64,000 nucleotides of DNA from Diplonema papillatum (GCA_030068145.1 JAPJBO010000318.1:62001-126000); one strand, 5' to 3'; positions 33,399-45,711 are shown, numbered from the stretch's first letter. Made by a program: numbers and translations. Notes: generated from the sequence alone by a model not told the origin.

Positions 33399-33528
33399 TT
33401 TCGGTAAGCAGGTTCGCGGAGCTCCTGCCGAAGGTGCGCTTCATGAACTACTCCGACGACCGACCGCTTGCCCTGCTCGCCGGTGCGCCAGCAGCGTGAT
33501 CCCGTTGGTGCTGCCATTGTGCGCCAAT
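33399..33528 (-). pseudogene. Upstream copy 2 of channel 1 exon 1
   Basis: More decayed copy of the same exon-1 segment, with small insertions (AACTACTCCGACGACCGACC) and a deletion (GCCGGTGCGCCAGC). It runs straight into the CATGGCACTTGCACTTCACT minisatellite. Confidence 0.85.
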
Positions 33529-34065
33529 GCGAAACCCGCAAAGGAAGTGTTAACTGTCTTCCATGGCACTTGCACTTCACTGCTCTCACTGCGTATCCCG
33601 CGAAAGAAGTTCTTGACTGCCTTCATGGCACGTGCACTTCACTCCATAATAATGATAATCCCGCAAAGGAATTTTTCGACTGGCTTCATGGCACTTGCAC
33701 TTCACTGCTCTCACTGCGTATCCCGTGAAAGAAATACTTGACTGTACTACCGTCAATGCGAAACCCGCAAAAAGTTGCTTAACTGCCTTCCATGGCACTT
33801 GCACTTCACTGCTCTCACTGCGTATCTCGCGAAAGAAGTGCTTGACTGCCTTCATGGCACCTGCACTTCACTGCACTCAATGATAATCCCGCAAAGGAAG
33901 TGATCGACTGCCTTCATGGCACCTGCACTTCACTGCACTCAATGATAATCCCGCAAAGGAAGTGATCGACTGCCTTCATGGCACTCGCATCCCGCTGCTC
34001 TCACTGCGTATCTCGCGAAAGAAGTGCTTGACTGCCTTCATGACACCTGCACTCTACTATCCTCA
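33529..34065 (+). repeat. Minisatellite, units of about 60-120 bp
   Basis: Blocks CATGGCACTTGCACTTCACT, GCTCTCACTGCGTATC, CGCGAAAGAAGTGCTTGACT and AATGATAATCCCGCAAAGGA in about nine partial units. A stray unit occurs at about 51232. Confidence 0.85.
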
Positions 34066-34235
34066 ATGCTCATCCTTCGAAGAAGAGACGATGACAACAA
34101 TAAAAGGCGGGTGAGAACGGTGAGGACAAAGGTAAAAAGTCTTTGCCTGTCGTGACGGTCACACCCACCGGCTGCCGCCTCCGCGACAGAGTAACGGTAC
34201 CTACGGTATGTGGGGGATTGCAAGAACGTGTTTGG

Positions 34236-34556
34236 AATGGGTATGTGCTCAACCCACTTATTATGAGGTCTCACATGTTATGTCACTTGTCAACAGGGGA
34301 CTTTTTATCATGCGATGGGTATGTGCTCAACCCACTTATTATGAGGTCTCACATGGTATGTCACTTGTCAACAGGGGACGTTTCATCATGCGATGGGTAT
34401 GTGCTCAACCCACTTATTATGAGGTCTCACATGTTATGTCACTTGTCAACAGGGGACGTCTTATCATGCGATGGGTATGTGCTCAACCCACTTATTATGA
34501 GGTCTCACATGTTATGTCACTTGTTAACAGGGGACTTTTATCATGCGATCATGTGT
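34236..34556 (+). repeat. Tandem repeat, four units of about 78 bp
   Basis: Units contain GGGTATGTGCTCAACCCACT, TATTATGAGGTCTCACATG, ACTTGTCAACAGGGGAC and ATCATGCGAT. The first unit grows out of the start of an R1-like sequence (TTGCAAGAACGTGTTTGGAA). Confidence 0.9.
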
Positions 34557-34769
34557 ACAGGTACCGTAATTGGAATAATGTTGAGCTGGACTAAAGCTGG
34601 AACGGGTAAAATGACAGACCGGGTTATTGGATGAATGGGGCCAGGTTTTTCGGCATTTTTTTTTCGGGGTTTGCGACTTTGCGTAAGTTGCAGAATATTC
34701 ACGACCCTGGTGATTGCCCGAGCCTTCGGGTGCTCAAAATCCTCAACTCGCAATCAGTGTGAGGGGGGG

Positions 34770-35300
34770 TATTGCAAGAACGTGCTTGGAATGTATATGT
34801 GAGCAGGTCCCCGTCCCTATCTCTTGAAACTGCATCGAAGTGCCTGCCGCTGTTTATCACAGTGAATCACGGTTCACCACGGTCTATCAGGTCCATTCCT
34901 AGTCCCTAGAGCTGCATCGAATTGCCCGGTGCTGTTTTCTTCGGTCTATCACGGTCTATCAAGAGGGGATGGACCGGCTCAATATGTGCTCAACACCGCA
35001 CTGGTCCCGTCTGCGCCGTGTTTCGGTCCTTTAAGCCACGGACACATAAGGCGGACTCATCAGCGCGGAACCTGAGAGTCTACAGACATGCCGCGGTGTG
35101 AGTCTGGTTTGTCAGGCGGCTGTTCGTAGCTCGTCACAGCCAGGACCACCCGTGCTACTAGAGCACAGGCGAATCCGTCACGGGGAGAAGGCCCCTACAA
35201 CCGTGTCTGAGCAACCAGTTAAAAAAACTCAGGGCACTCGCCCTGATTGTGACTGCGACTCGCTAGGCAGCACTGACTTGTCTTCTATTACGGTGTGAGG
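34770..35300 (+). repeat. Dispersed repeat R1, copy 2, split by a TIR element
   Basis: 34770-34799 and 34982-35300 together reproduce the R1 unit seen at 11365 and 44385. The break lies in GGAATG(TATATG)TGCTCAAC and is filled by the family A element. Confidence 0.9.
34800..34981 (+). mobile_element. TIR element family A, complete copy with ATATG target duplication
   Basis: 182 bp, TGAGCAGGTCC...GGACCGGCTCA, flanked by ATATG at 34795-34799 and 34982-34986. The uninterrupted R1 copy at 44385 reads GGAATGGGTATGTGCTCAAC at the same place, giving a second internal empty site. Confidence 0.93.
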
Positions 35301-36114
35301 GGGGGTAGGGACACCTTTCTTTCGGGGCAGAGAAGGGCTATCGTGGGAAAGAGGGAGGCTAAGGGGAGATGGCGGGAGGTCCTACGGAAGTGGGCACCCG
35401 TGTTTCGAAGAGAGGTTGACGTACAAGAAGAGGACTGGACCGAACAAAGCTCGACGAGGCTTTGAAAAGAACGAGTGAAAGGGAACGTGAGACACAAGTT
35501 CCCCCCCTTTTTTTTTTTTTTTTTAGCGTTTTTCTTTTTTTGATTTCGTGATTTCTTTAAGTAGGCATGTGCTCAGGGGGGTAATAGCTACGATTTCTTT
35601 GCGCTGCCGAGTTCTATTCTGACGAAGTTTTCAGGAACCTGCAAAACGAGGGGAATATCGTATCCACGGGTGCTCGCTGGAAGAGAAAAGAAAACGGAGA
35701 AGAAGTAAAACTTGACAAAGAATCCAACACGGCGAGTGTGCTTTTTATTTTCCGCAGGTGAGGTGTGAATGGGGGAGGACGCCTGGAGGCTGCTGTCACA
35801 GTGTTTTCCCCATCAGTTCACCCGCACAAGTCTTCCAGCAAGGAGCCACACTTCGTGTCAATATTCCCAAAAGTACTTTAGTACTGACTAAAAATCTTAG
35901 TTGTGTAGCGAATAGCGGCAGAATATTAGTGGTTGATGCTTAGGGCCTCCCGTGCATGATAGATGCACTAGCACCGAGTCTTCTTCGAAGACGATGTTGT
36001 GGACGTACATTTTCTTCGTTTTTAGGACAAGGCCCACATTTGGCAACAGTAGCTTTTCTGCATCTGCTGTGAGAAAGTTGAAAGTTTGCCTGAATGGGCG
36101 TGTGAAAGGGCGTC
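35301..36114. other. No recognisable gene
   Basis: A T17 tract lies at about 35508-35524. 35940-35995 resembles the spacer shared by the channel 1 3'-end copies (CGTGCATGAT...GTCTTCTTCGAAGA). Confidence 0.4.
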
Positions 36115-36300
<186 letters not shown>

Positions 36301-37019
36301 TTGTGTGTTTAAAAATGAAAGCGAGAATGTGGGGTAAGCCCTGATTATTAGATTCACGGTTAAACGAAGCTAGCGCACAAGGTTTGCCTGATCTCGCACC
36401 TACTTTCCGATACCAAATAGATGCTCTATTCAAACTCGACTTCAGTCGCGTTATTAATAGTGATCCCGACGAACCGATGTCTTTCGACATTTTGCTTGTT
36501 TGCGAAAGTTGCTGCGAAAGTTCAGCTCACAACAATTCTCGCGGTCAATCTGCGGGCGCAGAATAACACGAAAAGCCTTTAGGCAAAACCCCGTTTGTCA
36601 CATTTCTTCCAGACCTTCTTGCATGTTGCCCGCAATGAAGTGTCAGCTTGGAAACTGTTACGAACAAGAACACTCACCCTTTTTTCAGCCTCTTTTTGTG
36701 TTTTTTTTTTTTTGAGGAATTCCCCGCACTTTTTCGTTAGCGGGAGCACTGAGCCCGGTAAATCTCAGTTTACCCCCGGCTTTAGGCAAGACACTGCCTC
36801 TCATGCATGATTGACGAAGGGCGAGCCCCCTGCGTAGTAGTAGTATGTGTATGACACATCGTCCCCTCCAAATTCGGACAACAACCGACCCAACGAGTGT
36901 GTTGTCCGAACCGTGACCCAAACAAAGTAGAGAGACAGACGAGTTGGAGTGCAGGAACTATCTCTTCGGCCATACACTTCCAGAAACACCAAATCATCGT
37001 GTACGAGGCTCGGTGACCA
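36301..37019. other. No recognisable gene
   Basis: 36705-36815 repeats 44842-44885 in part (GAGGAATTCC, CACTTTTTCGTTAGCGGGAG). 36930-36965 (GACGAGTTGGAGTGCAGGAA) resembles the end of the LINE-like element at 16268. Confidence 0.4.
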
Positions 37020-38655
37020 TGTCGTGCGTCTGCAAAGAGAACGCACTCTCGGAAAAGACCAAATCGTCATCTACGAGGTGCGGTGACTTTGTCGTGCAAG
37101 GGTAGTGCACTCTCAAAAATGACCGAGAATCGTCATCTACGAGGTTCGGTGATCTTGTTGTGAGTCTGCAAGAAGGAAACACTCCCAGAAACACCGAATC
37201 GGCATCTGCGAGGTTCGGTGATCTTGTTGTGAGTCTGCAAGGAGGAAACACTCCCAGAAACACCGAATCATCATCTACGAAGTTCGGCGACCTTGTTGTA
37301 GTCGGCAAGGAGAATACACTCCCAGAAACACGAATCGGCATCAACGAGGTTCGGTGACCTTGTTGTGAGTTTGCAAAGAGAATACACTCCCAGAAACACC
37401 GAATCATCCTCTACGAGGTTCGGTGATCTTGTTGTGAGTCTGCAAGGAGGAAACACTCCCAGAAACACCGAATCATCATCTACGAAGTTCGGCGACCTTG
37501 TTGTGAGTTTGCAAAGAGAATACATTCCCAGAAAACGAATCGGCATCAACGAGGGTCGGTGACCTTGTTGTGAGTTTGCAAAGAGAATACACTCCCAGAA
37601 ACACCGAATCGGCATCTGCGAGGTTCGGTGATCTTGTTGTGAGTCTGCAAGGAGGAAACACTCCCAGAAACACCGAATCATCATCTACGAAGTTCGGCGA
37701 CCTTGTTGTAGTCGGCAAGGAGAATACACTCCCAGAAACACGGAATCGGCATCAACGAGGTTCGGTGACCTTGTTGTGAGTTTGCAAAGAGAATACACTC
37801 CCAGAAACACCGAATCATCCTCTACGAGGTTCGGTGATCTTGTTGTGAGTCTGCAAGGAGGAAACACTCCCAGAAACACCGAATCATCATCTACGAAGTT
37901 CGGCGACCTTGTTGTAGTCGGCAAGGAGAATACACTCCCAGAAACACGGAATCGGCATCAACGAGGTTCGGTGACCTTGTTGTGAGTTTGCAAAGAGAAT
38001 ACACTCCCAGAAACACCGAATCATCCTCTACGAGGTTCGGTGATCTTGTTGTGAGTCTGCAAGGAGGAAACACTCCCAGAAACACCGAATCATCCTCTAC
38101 GAAGTTCGGCGACCTTGTTGTAGTCGGCAAGGAGAATACACTCCCAGAAACACGAATCGGCATCAACGAGGTTCGGTGACCTTGTTGTGAGTTTGCAAAG
38201 AGAATACACTCCCAGAAACACCGAATCATCCTCTACGAGGTTCGGTGACCTTGTTGTGAGTTTGCAAAGAGAATACACTCCCAGAAACACCGAATCATCC
38301 TCTACGAGGTTCGGTGATCTTGTTGTGAGTCTGCAAGGAGGAAACACTCCCAGAAACACCGAATCATCATCTACGAAGTTCGGCGACCTTGTTGTAGTCG
38401 GCAAGGAGAATACACTCCCAGAAACACGAATCGGCATCAACGAGGTTCGGTGACCTTGTTGTGAGTTTGCAAAGAGAATACACTCCCAGAAACACCGAAT
38501 CATCATCTACGAAGTTCGGCGACCTTGTTGTAGTCGGCAAGGAGAATACACTCCCAGAAACACGGAATCGGCATCTACGAGGTTCGGTGACCTTGTTGTA
38601 AGTCTGCAAGGAGAATGCACTCCCAGAAACACCGAATCATCATTTACGAGGTTCG
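37020..38655 (+). repeat. 69-bp minisatellite, about 24 units
   Basis: Units carry GAGGTTCGGTGACCTTGTTG, GAGTTTGCAAAGAGAATACA and CTCCCAGAAACACCGAATCA. Many units are 69 bp (23 codons), others 66-68, so the frames shift repeatedly. Two sub-types (GTTTGCAAAGAG and GTCTGCAAGGAG) alternate, suggesting expansion in higher-order blocks of two to three units. The first two units are diverged. Confidence 0.95.
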
Positions 38656-40439
38656 GTGTCCGCATCGACGCTGAACGATAGCGATGAGAGGCCTGTTGGT
38701 TTCGTGTTCCGGTGAAGAGCTTCGTGAACGCTCATTTCGTGCAAAGCCCGAATAAGACACTGGTCAATCCACTGCCTGCGGGTTCTGTGGGATCCGGACT
38801 GTCGCTTTCGGGCCTGGAAGGTTCGAATGCCTTCCTGCTTTCCCACACTGACCTCTGACAAGAAGCTGTCTGACTTCCGGGTAGTCGTATCTGGCCTGCC
38901 CCCCCTTGTCGCACCCTGACTTCAGATAGCCTTAGTGGGCTCAACTGCTAGCCGGCCAGGCGAGGTACACTTAAACTTTTTTTACGAAGCGCGGATTCTA
39001 GGTCATTCCGGCACTTGCTGCTTCGACTCCGAATGGAAGGGAGGAAATAAGAGGTAATACAATACAAACACAATATGATTTGTTCTTCGCTTACACCACC
39101 GTGTGTTGCTTTCTCACTCAGGATTTGACCTGTTCTGTTGTGTGATTTGTCGTGTAGGGGTAGACCCGCACCTCACCTCCGTTCAACACGTGGTTCGGTA
39201 GTTACAGCACTTGGGATCCCTTCTGTTCTTTGTCGGGCAGCATCGTCGAGCATTTCCTTTCAAGCTGGCGCTTATGTAAAAACATCCAGGGTTTGCTGGT
39301 TTTGCCGGGTGCGCACTGGAATTCACCTACTGCTTATTCGTATTACACGCCACGTACTAATTTCTAGTACCAACAATGCGTGAAGGTAACCCTCAACTCA
39401 AAAAACCGTACACCGCGAGAGTAGGAGAAAGTAGAAAAGGGAAACTAGAGTTTTCGTTGACCGCACTACCCTGAGCCCAAATCCTGGACGTGGTTTCAGG
39501 TGGCGGCAAATGATCATGATCAGAAGGTCCTACTTGGGCGGTTCAGTTTCCTCACACATTGCATGTGGTTAATAATACATCCTCCTCCTACTGCGTGTGC
39601 TGGCTCCGTCTGCTGCTTCGTCTCCCCCGTCGCGGATGATGCATAAATCGAAAGTAGAAAGGTCAGGCAGTGATTCGGCGTGTTTGTCACAATCGTCGTG
39701 ACGCCTCAGGCCACGGTTTCAGAAAATAGGGGGCAAGGATGGGTGGGCAAGCGAGGGGTGAAGTTACGATGTTGTCGGGATAGCGACGGGGTAATTTTAA
39801 CCTGGTAACGTAGTGTTCGGTATTCGTCGGATATATTCATCTTCTAAGATCTGCGATCTTCTACGACAAAAAAAAATTGCTCTGGATCGTTGGAAAAGAC
39901 GGCCGGAAAACGTCCATCCATTGGATCAGCCGATGCCAGTGCAAAGACCTCAAACGTTCTCAAATGTTCCTTGTTCGTTTTGTCGAAGAAATGCGTAGTT
40001 TTGTTCGTTGTCCTTGTTCGTTGTCGAAGAAAACAAACCTCGTGGGGGCGGGTTCAGCAATGGTGGCGGATCGAAGTCGTCATGATCGTACTGTGGTGGG
40101 TCAAGTAGATTATGTGAAACCCCGACAAGGAATTTTGGGTTGCTGAGTGGGTACGGAGAGAGCACAACATACAGCAGACAAGGCCCTGTTCTTCACCAAA
40201 AAAAAAAAAAAAAAAAAAAAAAAAAGAATCCTCAAAACAGGCCCGTTAAAAAGGGTTTTAACCACAGGAGTTCCGGTGAATTTTCCTTTGTGCTCGAAAG
40301 GCCAGAGACACGGAGGCTGCAGGACCCGCAGGACCCACAATAAAACTCACCTTTGCGGAAATCGACCACCCCCCCCTGGGGGTCTGCAGCAATTCGGTGG
40401 TTCACAGACCGGATTTCGAGCGCCATGACTCTTCAACAG
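38656..40439. other. No supported gene; repeat copies R3 and R5
   Basis: 39018-39285 is an R3 copy and 39405-39570 an R5 copy. 39690-39880 resembles the right half of the 15648 element. 40199-40226 is an A28 tract. Other frames are short. Confidence 0.45.
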
Positions 40440-41235
40440 AGAGCAGCACACAGCACAATGCAGAACACACAACCGAAGGCACAGACAGAAGAGAGCACAA
40501 CATACAAGACAGAACTGCACTCTACAAACAGCACACAGCACAGCAGAACACACAACCGAAGGCACAGACAAAAGAGACCACAACATACAGCAGACAGAAC
40601 TGCACACAACAGAGAGCAGCAACACAGCACAATGCAGAACACACAACCGAAGGCACAGACAAAAGAGAGCACAACATACAAGACAGACCTGCACTCTACA
40701 AACAGCACACAGCACAGCAGAACACACAACCGAAGGCACAGACAAAAGAGACCACAACATACAGCAGACAGAACTGCACACAACAGAGAGCAGCACACAG
40801 CACAATGCAGAACACACAACCGAAGGCACAGACAGAAGAGAGCACAACATACAAGACAGAACTGCACTCTACAAACAGCACACAGCACAATGCAGAACAC
40901 ACAACCGAAGGCACAGACAAAAGAGAGCACAACATACAAGACAGACCTGCACTCTACAAACAGCACACAGCACAGCAGAACACACAACCGAAGGCACAGA
41001 CAAAAGAGACCACAACATACAGCAGACAGAACTGCACACAACAGAGAGCAGCACACAGCACAATGCAGAACACACAACCGAAGGCACAGACAAAAGAGAC
41101 CACAACATACAGCAGACAGAACTGCGCTCAACAGCGAGCAGCACACAGCACAAAGCAGAACACACAACCGAAGGCACAGACAAAAGAGAGACAGAACTGC
41201 ACTCAACAGAGATCACGAGCACGCAATACAGAGAG
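40440..41235 (+). repeat. AC-rich, T-poor minisatellite
   Basis: Blocks ACACAACCGAAGGCACAGAC, AAAAGAGACCACAACATACA and GCAGCACACAGCACAATGCA recur in about eight units. The plus strand has very little T. Long frames on both strands (Thr/Gln-rich on plus, Cys/Leu/Val-rich on minus) are consequences of the composition. Confidence 0.93.
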
Positions 41236-41844
41236 AGAGGCGAGCTAGAGTGCACAACGGTACACAGCCGGCTCCTATTCCCTCAGTAAACTGCACTACA
41301 AAGCAGACAGCACACCTAGCAAGCTTGCTTGAGCGCCTTCGGCGCGTCACGTTGGAATCCTCACGTTTCTGAGCGAACTCCTCATATCCACTCGCCAAAA
41401 GCGAGGTTGGAGGGGTAAGCAAAAACTGACAACGCAGGCCCCACCGTTTGACCCCTTTTTGTACTCCCCCCTTCGAGGGCATAGCACACAAGAGAAAGCA
41501 GAGCACAAGAGAGGACACAGAACACAACAGAGAGCACAACGTACAGAAAGCACTCCTCACAACGGAGAGCTCACATAACACACCACAAAGGACAGCACGC
41601 AGCATAGCACAACTGAGAGCACAGCACAAGAGAAAGCGCGGTACACAGCAGACAGCACACAAAACCTAGAGCACTGCGTACAGCAGAACACAAAGGAAAG
41701 CACACAAAACACACTACAATGGACAGCACACAAGAGAGTACAGCGCACAACTGAGCACAGCGCACGAGAGAGTACAGCACCCAACAGAAAGCGCGGTATA
41801 CGCAGAGCAGACAGCAGACAACACACAAGAGAGAACACAACACA
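41236..41844 (+). repeat. AC/AG-rich degenerate repeat
   Basis: Continues the same composition (GAGAGCACAAC, CACAGCAGACAGC) after a short unique stretch at 41240-41470. No acceptor-plus-coding candidate for a further exon of channel 2 was recognised here. Confidence 0.6.
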
Positions 41845-43212
41845 CCTCGTCGCTGAATGTAGTCCCCCGGAGGCTGCCCTTCTCGCTGACACACGGGAGG
41901 TCGACCCTGAGGCTGCTGCCGGCCTGCATCGCGGCCAGCACCTGCTGGATGCTGTCGACGCCGGCGCAGACCTTCGACAGCATCTGCGAGTGCAGCTCCC
42001 TCCGCTCCTCGAGCCGCCGCAGCCGGCCGTGAAGCTCCAGGTGCCGCCTCCAGCGAACTTCGAGCCGTGGGGAGACAACACAGCACACAACAGAGAACAC
42101 AGCACAGCAGAACAGACAGCAAAGCACACGATACAGGGAGCACAGCACAAGAGAAACACAGCAGAGAACAGACAGAACCGCACACAATAGAAAGCAGGGC
42201 ACAACAACGAACAGCACACAGCAGACTGCAAAGAACGCAACAGAGAGCACTGCGTACAGCAGGAAGCATTGCACACGAAGGAGAGCACACAAAACACACT
42301 ACAATGGACAGCACGCAAGAGAGTACAGCACCCTACAGAAAGCACGGTATACAGCAGCCAGCAGACAGCAGACGACACACAACCGAGAGTACAACACACA
42401 AGAGAGAACACAACACACCTCGTCGCTGAATGTAGTCCCCCGGAGGCTGCCCTTCTCGCTGACACACGGGAGGTCGACCCTGAGGCTGCTGCCGGCCTGC
42501 ATCGCGGCCAGCACCTGCTGGATGCTGTCGACGCCGGCGCAGACCTTCGACAGCATCTGCGAGTGCAGCTCCCTCCGCTCCTCGAGCCGCCGCAGCCGGC
42601 CGTGAAGCTCCAGGTGCCGCCTCCAGCGAACTTCGGGCCGTGGGGAGACAACACAGCACACAACAGAGAACACAGCACAGCAGAACAGACAGCAAAGCAC
42701 ACGATACAGGGAGCACAGCACAAGAGAAACACAGCAGAGAACAGACAGAACCGCACACAATAGAAAGCAGGGCACAACAACGAACAGCACACAGCAGACT
42801 GCAAAGAACGCAACAGAGAGCACTGCGTACAGCAGGAAGCATTGCACACGAAGGAGAGCACACAAAACACACTACAATGGACAGCACGCAAGAGAGTACA
42901 GCACCCTACAGAAAGCACGGTATACAGCAGCCAGCAGACAGCAGACGACACACAACCGAGAGTACAACACACAAGAGAGAACACAACACACCTCGTCGCT
43001 GAATGTAGTCCCCCGGAGGCTGCCCTTCTCGCTGACACACGGGAGGTCGACCCTGAGGCTGCTGCCGGCCTGCATCGCGGCCAGCACCTGCTGGATGCTG
43101 TCGACGCCGGCGCAGACCTTCGACAGCATCTGCGAGTGCAGCTCCCTCCGCTCCTCGAGCCGCCGCAGCCGGCCGTGAAGCTCCAGGTGCCGCCTCCAGC
43201 GAACTTCGCACA
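41845..43212 (-). pseudogene. Three tandem copies of part of channel 2 exon 3
   Basis: Copies at 41845-42078, 42418-42651 and 42991-43212, with 573-bp spacing between the first three unit starts. Each reads (minus strand) RLRRLEERRELHSQMLSK ... TTFSDE and then a GAG|GTGTGT donor into AC-rich repeat. Relative to the copies at 43544 and 44074 they lack bases in the GGAGGCGGGCACCC region, so they cannot be read in frame with upstream exon sequence. Confidence 0.85.
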
Positions 43213-43543
43213 CAACAGAGAACACAGCACAGCAGAACAGACAGCAAAGCACACGATACAGGGAGCACAGCACAAGAGAAACACAGCAGAGAACAGACAG
43301 AACCGCACACAATAGAAAGCAGGGCACAACAACGAACAGCACACAGCAGACTGCAAAGAACACAACAGAGAGCACTGCGTACAGCAGGAAGCATTGCACA
43401 CGAAGAAGAGCACACAAAACACACTACAATGGACTGCACGCAAGAGAGTACAGCACCCTACAGAAAGCACGGTATACAGCAGCCAGCAGACAGCAGACGA
43501 CACACAACCGAGAGTACAACACACAAGAGAGAACACAACACAC

Positions 43544-43929
43544 CTCGTCGCTGAATGTAGTCCCCCGGAGGCTGCCCTTCTCGCTGACACACGGGAGGTC
43601 GACCCTGAGGCTGCTGCCGGCCTGCATCGCGGCCAGCACCTGCTGAATGCTGTCGACGCCGGCGCAGACCTTCGACAGCATCTGCGAGTGCAGCTCGCTC
43701 CGATCCTCGAGCCGCCGCAGCCGGCCGTGCAGCTCCGGGTGCCCGCCTCCAGCGAACTTCGAGCCGTGGGGAGACGGCAGAGGGGAGCGATTCCCGGTGG
43801 CGGAGGAGTTCAAGCGCTCGCGCATGGAGATGGAAAGGGTGTGCGCGGACATCGCGACGGAAGACGTGCTGCCGATCGTCCGCTTCAGCTTGCCGGGGAA
43901 CGTCTTCTTCTTCAGCACCGGCGCGGGCA
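43544..43929 (-). CDS. Probable exon 3 of channel gene 2
   Basis: The acceptor CCTCCACACAG|TGCCCGCG is at 43930/43929. The phase is compatible with a donor at the end of channel 2 exon 2 (GCGG|GTGCTG at 46690/46689): joining gives DPA-V-PAPVLKKKTFPGK. The exon ends GACGAG|GTGTGT at 43544/43543. The encoded 128 residues end in a coiled-coil-like segment (LHGRLRRLEERSELHSQMLS in the paralogous copy) that aligns with PFLELTARLSRLEDRCENTS of channel 1, at the same distance after the PDZ-like domain. This is an inference from phase and paralogy. A later exon must exist, because the frame has no stop before the donor. Confidence 0.55.
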
Positions 43930-44073
43930 CTGTGTGGAGGGTAGACCGGGTGAGGAACTGTGAAAAAAAAATCCAGGTTTTGCCTAATAGCTTGAGTGGG
44001 GGGTGTGTGGTCCTTTTTGAGGTGAATTGCGCCTGTCGTTGCCTCTCCCTTAAGGTTGCAGCCCAAGGAAACC

Positions 44074-44358
44074 AGATGCTGTCGACGCCGGCGCAGACCT
44101 TCGACAGCATCTGCGAGTGCAGCTCGCTCCGCTCCTCGAGCCGCCGCAGCCGGCCGTGCAGCTCCGGGTGCCCGCCTCCAGCGAACTTCGAGCCGTGGGG
44201 AGACGGCAGAGGGGAGCGATTCCCGTTGGCGGAGGAGTTCAAGCGCTCGCGCATGGAGATGGAAAGGGTGTGCGCGGACACCGCGACGGAAGACGTGCTG
44301 CCGATCGTCCGCTTCAGCTTGCCGGGGAACGTCTTCTTCTTCAGCACCGGCGCGGGCA
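44074..44358 (-). pseudogene. Second copy of channel 2 exon 3, truncated
   Basis: Same acceptor (CCGCACACAG|TGCCC) and nearly the same coding sequence as 43544-43929 as far as VCAGVDSI, then breaks into unrelated sequence at about 44073. It is the exon copy nearest to exon 2, so it could be spliced first, but it lacks the downstream donor. Confidence 0.6.
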
Positions 44359-44384
44359 CTGTGTGCGGAGGGTTGACCGGGTGG

Positions 44385-44720
44385 ATTGCAAGAACGTGCT
44401 TGGAATGGGTATGTGCTCAACACCGCACTGGTCCCGTCTGCGCCGTGTTTCGGTCCTTTAAGCCACGGACACATAAGGCGGACCATCATCAGCGTGGAAC
44501 CTGAGTGTCTGCAGACAGGACTGCGGTGTGAGTCTGGTTTGTCAGGCGGCTGTTCGTAGCTCGTCACAGCCAGGACCACCCGTGCTACTAGAGCACAGGC
44601 GAATCCGTCACGGGGAGAAGGCCCCCACAACCGTGTCTGAGCAATCAGTTAAAAAACTCAGGGCACTCGCCCTGATTGTGACTGCGACTCGCTAGGCAGC
44701 ACTGACTTGTCTTCTTTTTA
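44385..44720 (+). repeat. Dispersed repeat R1, copy 3 (uninterrupted)
   Basis: From GATTGCAAGAACGTGCTTGG to GCAGCACTGACTTGTCTTCT. It provides the empty site for the element at 34800. Confidence 0.9.
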
Positions 44721-44894
44721 CGGTGGCAATCTGCGAAGTAGACTCCGTTGACCGGGTGGGGGGCGAGGAACTGTGAACGGGAAAAAGGTGAGGAATTCCT
44801 CATGAGGAATGCCTCACCCTCTTTTTTCCAGCCTCTTTTTTTTTTTGAGGAATTCCTCGCACTTTTTCGTTAGCGGGAGCACTGGTTGCAGTTT
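44721..44894. other. Palindromic GAATTC-rich spacer
   Basis: GAGGAATTCCTCATGAGGAA is a small palindrome. 44842-44885 repeats part of 36705-36760. Confidence 0.5.
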
Positions 44895-45620
44895 TTACAA
44901 AGTAGTTGTCGTCGTCGTTGTATGTCGTAGACCGTTGAAAGCGTCAGGGCGATGTTGTTGGCAAGCTTGGTGTGCGAGGTTTTCGTCAAGAAGTGCTGCG
45001 GTGATGGCTCTTCGTACTTCCCCGAGGTCGAGGTCGCATTGCTGCCCGTTGCCGAACGGTCCGTCGATGTTGGCGAAAACGTGCAGCAGTGTTGCTTGCG
45101 TCCGTTTTCCTGTCACCCAAGCGTTTTTTGTCAATTTTTGGTGCTTGACACTGCCCTCGTAGAGTGCGCGTCGAAGGTGACCGACGACCAGCTGACAACC
45201 TCCCGTAGTCCGCCACCGGGCCCGTGGCCCGCATGAGGGAGACCACGCAGACGAACCCCGCGCACGAGTTCAACAGGGCCAGGGCCGTGTGTGGGTCCGG
45301 GAGGCTGGCAATGGCCCTCGCCCGCTTCTCGGCCCTGTCCAGGACCTTCGCCACCGCCTCGGACCCACAGGGTGCCCCCAGAATCTCCCAGCTCTCCAGT
45401 GAACACCGGGTCAATGGCCGCGAGCTCATCCGGCCCCCGCTCGCCCGCGAGACAGACCACCTCGCTCTTCCCTCTATTGAGGTCCATTCCTACCGCGCCC
45501 CCCTCCAGCTCGAATGCGGCGAGCCACGCGATCAGGTGCCCCCATAGCCCCGCCGCGGCGCCATCATCCAGGTAGAACGCTCGCGCGTCTAGCTGGGACA
45601 CCCGCAACGCGTCCGGTTGC
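44895..45620 (-). pseudogene. Frameshifted LINE-type reverse transcriptase relic
   Basis: The minus strand reads FYLDDGAAAG (the catalytic YLDD-type box) and then GMDLNRGKSEVV, both typical of non-LTR RTs, in one frame to about 45385. After a frameshift, LGAPCGSEAVAKVLD, ALALLNSCAG and VSLMRATGP follow, matching the RT thumb region. A further shift near 45190 leads to LHVFANIDGPFGNGQQCDLD. Upstream RT motifs are absent. It may be the polymerase part of the family whose tail is at 16252-17418. Confidence 0.7.
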
Positions 45621-45711
45621 GTGCTGGGGGTGCCGGCTCCTGTACCGGGGGGGTACAAGTGTCAACATCGCTTCCCATAACTTTGCTATCTGGACAGACT
45701 TCGGACAGACA

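Noticed and set aside
37020..38655. CRISPR-like repeat array
   Set aside because: There are no unique spacers between repeats. Units are contiguous, and the context is eukaryotic.
40347..41372. Long Thr/Gln-rich and Cys/Val/Leu-rich frames on both strands
   Set aside because: They follow from a T-poor minisatellite and contain no recognisable domain; both strands are open at once.
41557..43590. A 677-codon Cys/Leu-rich minus-strand frame
   Set aside because: It reads through three tandem copies of the channel exon in the wrong frame and through AC-rich repeat. The real coding frame of the module differs.
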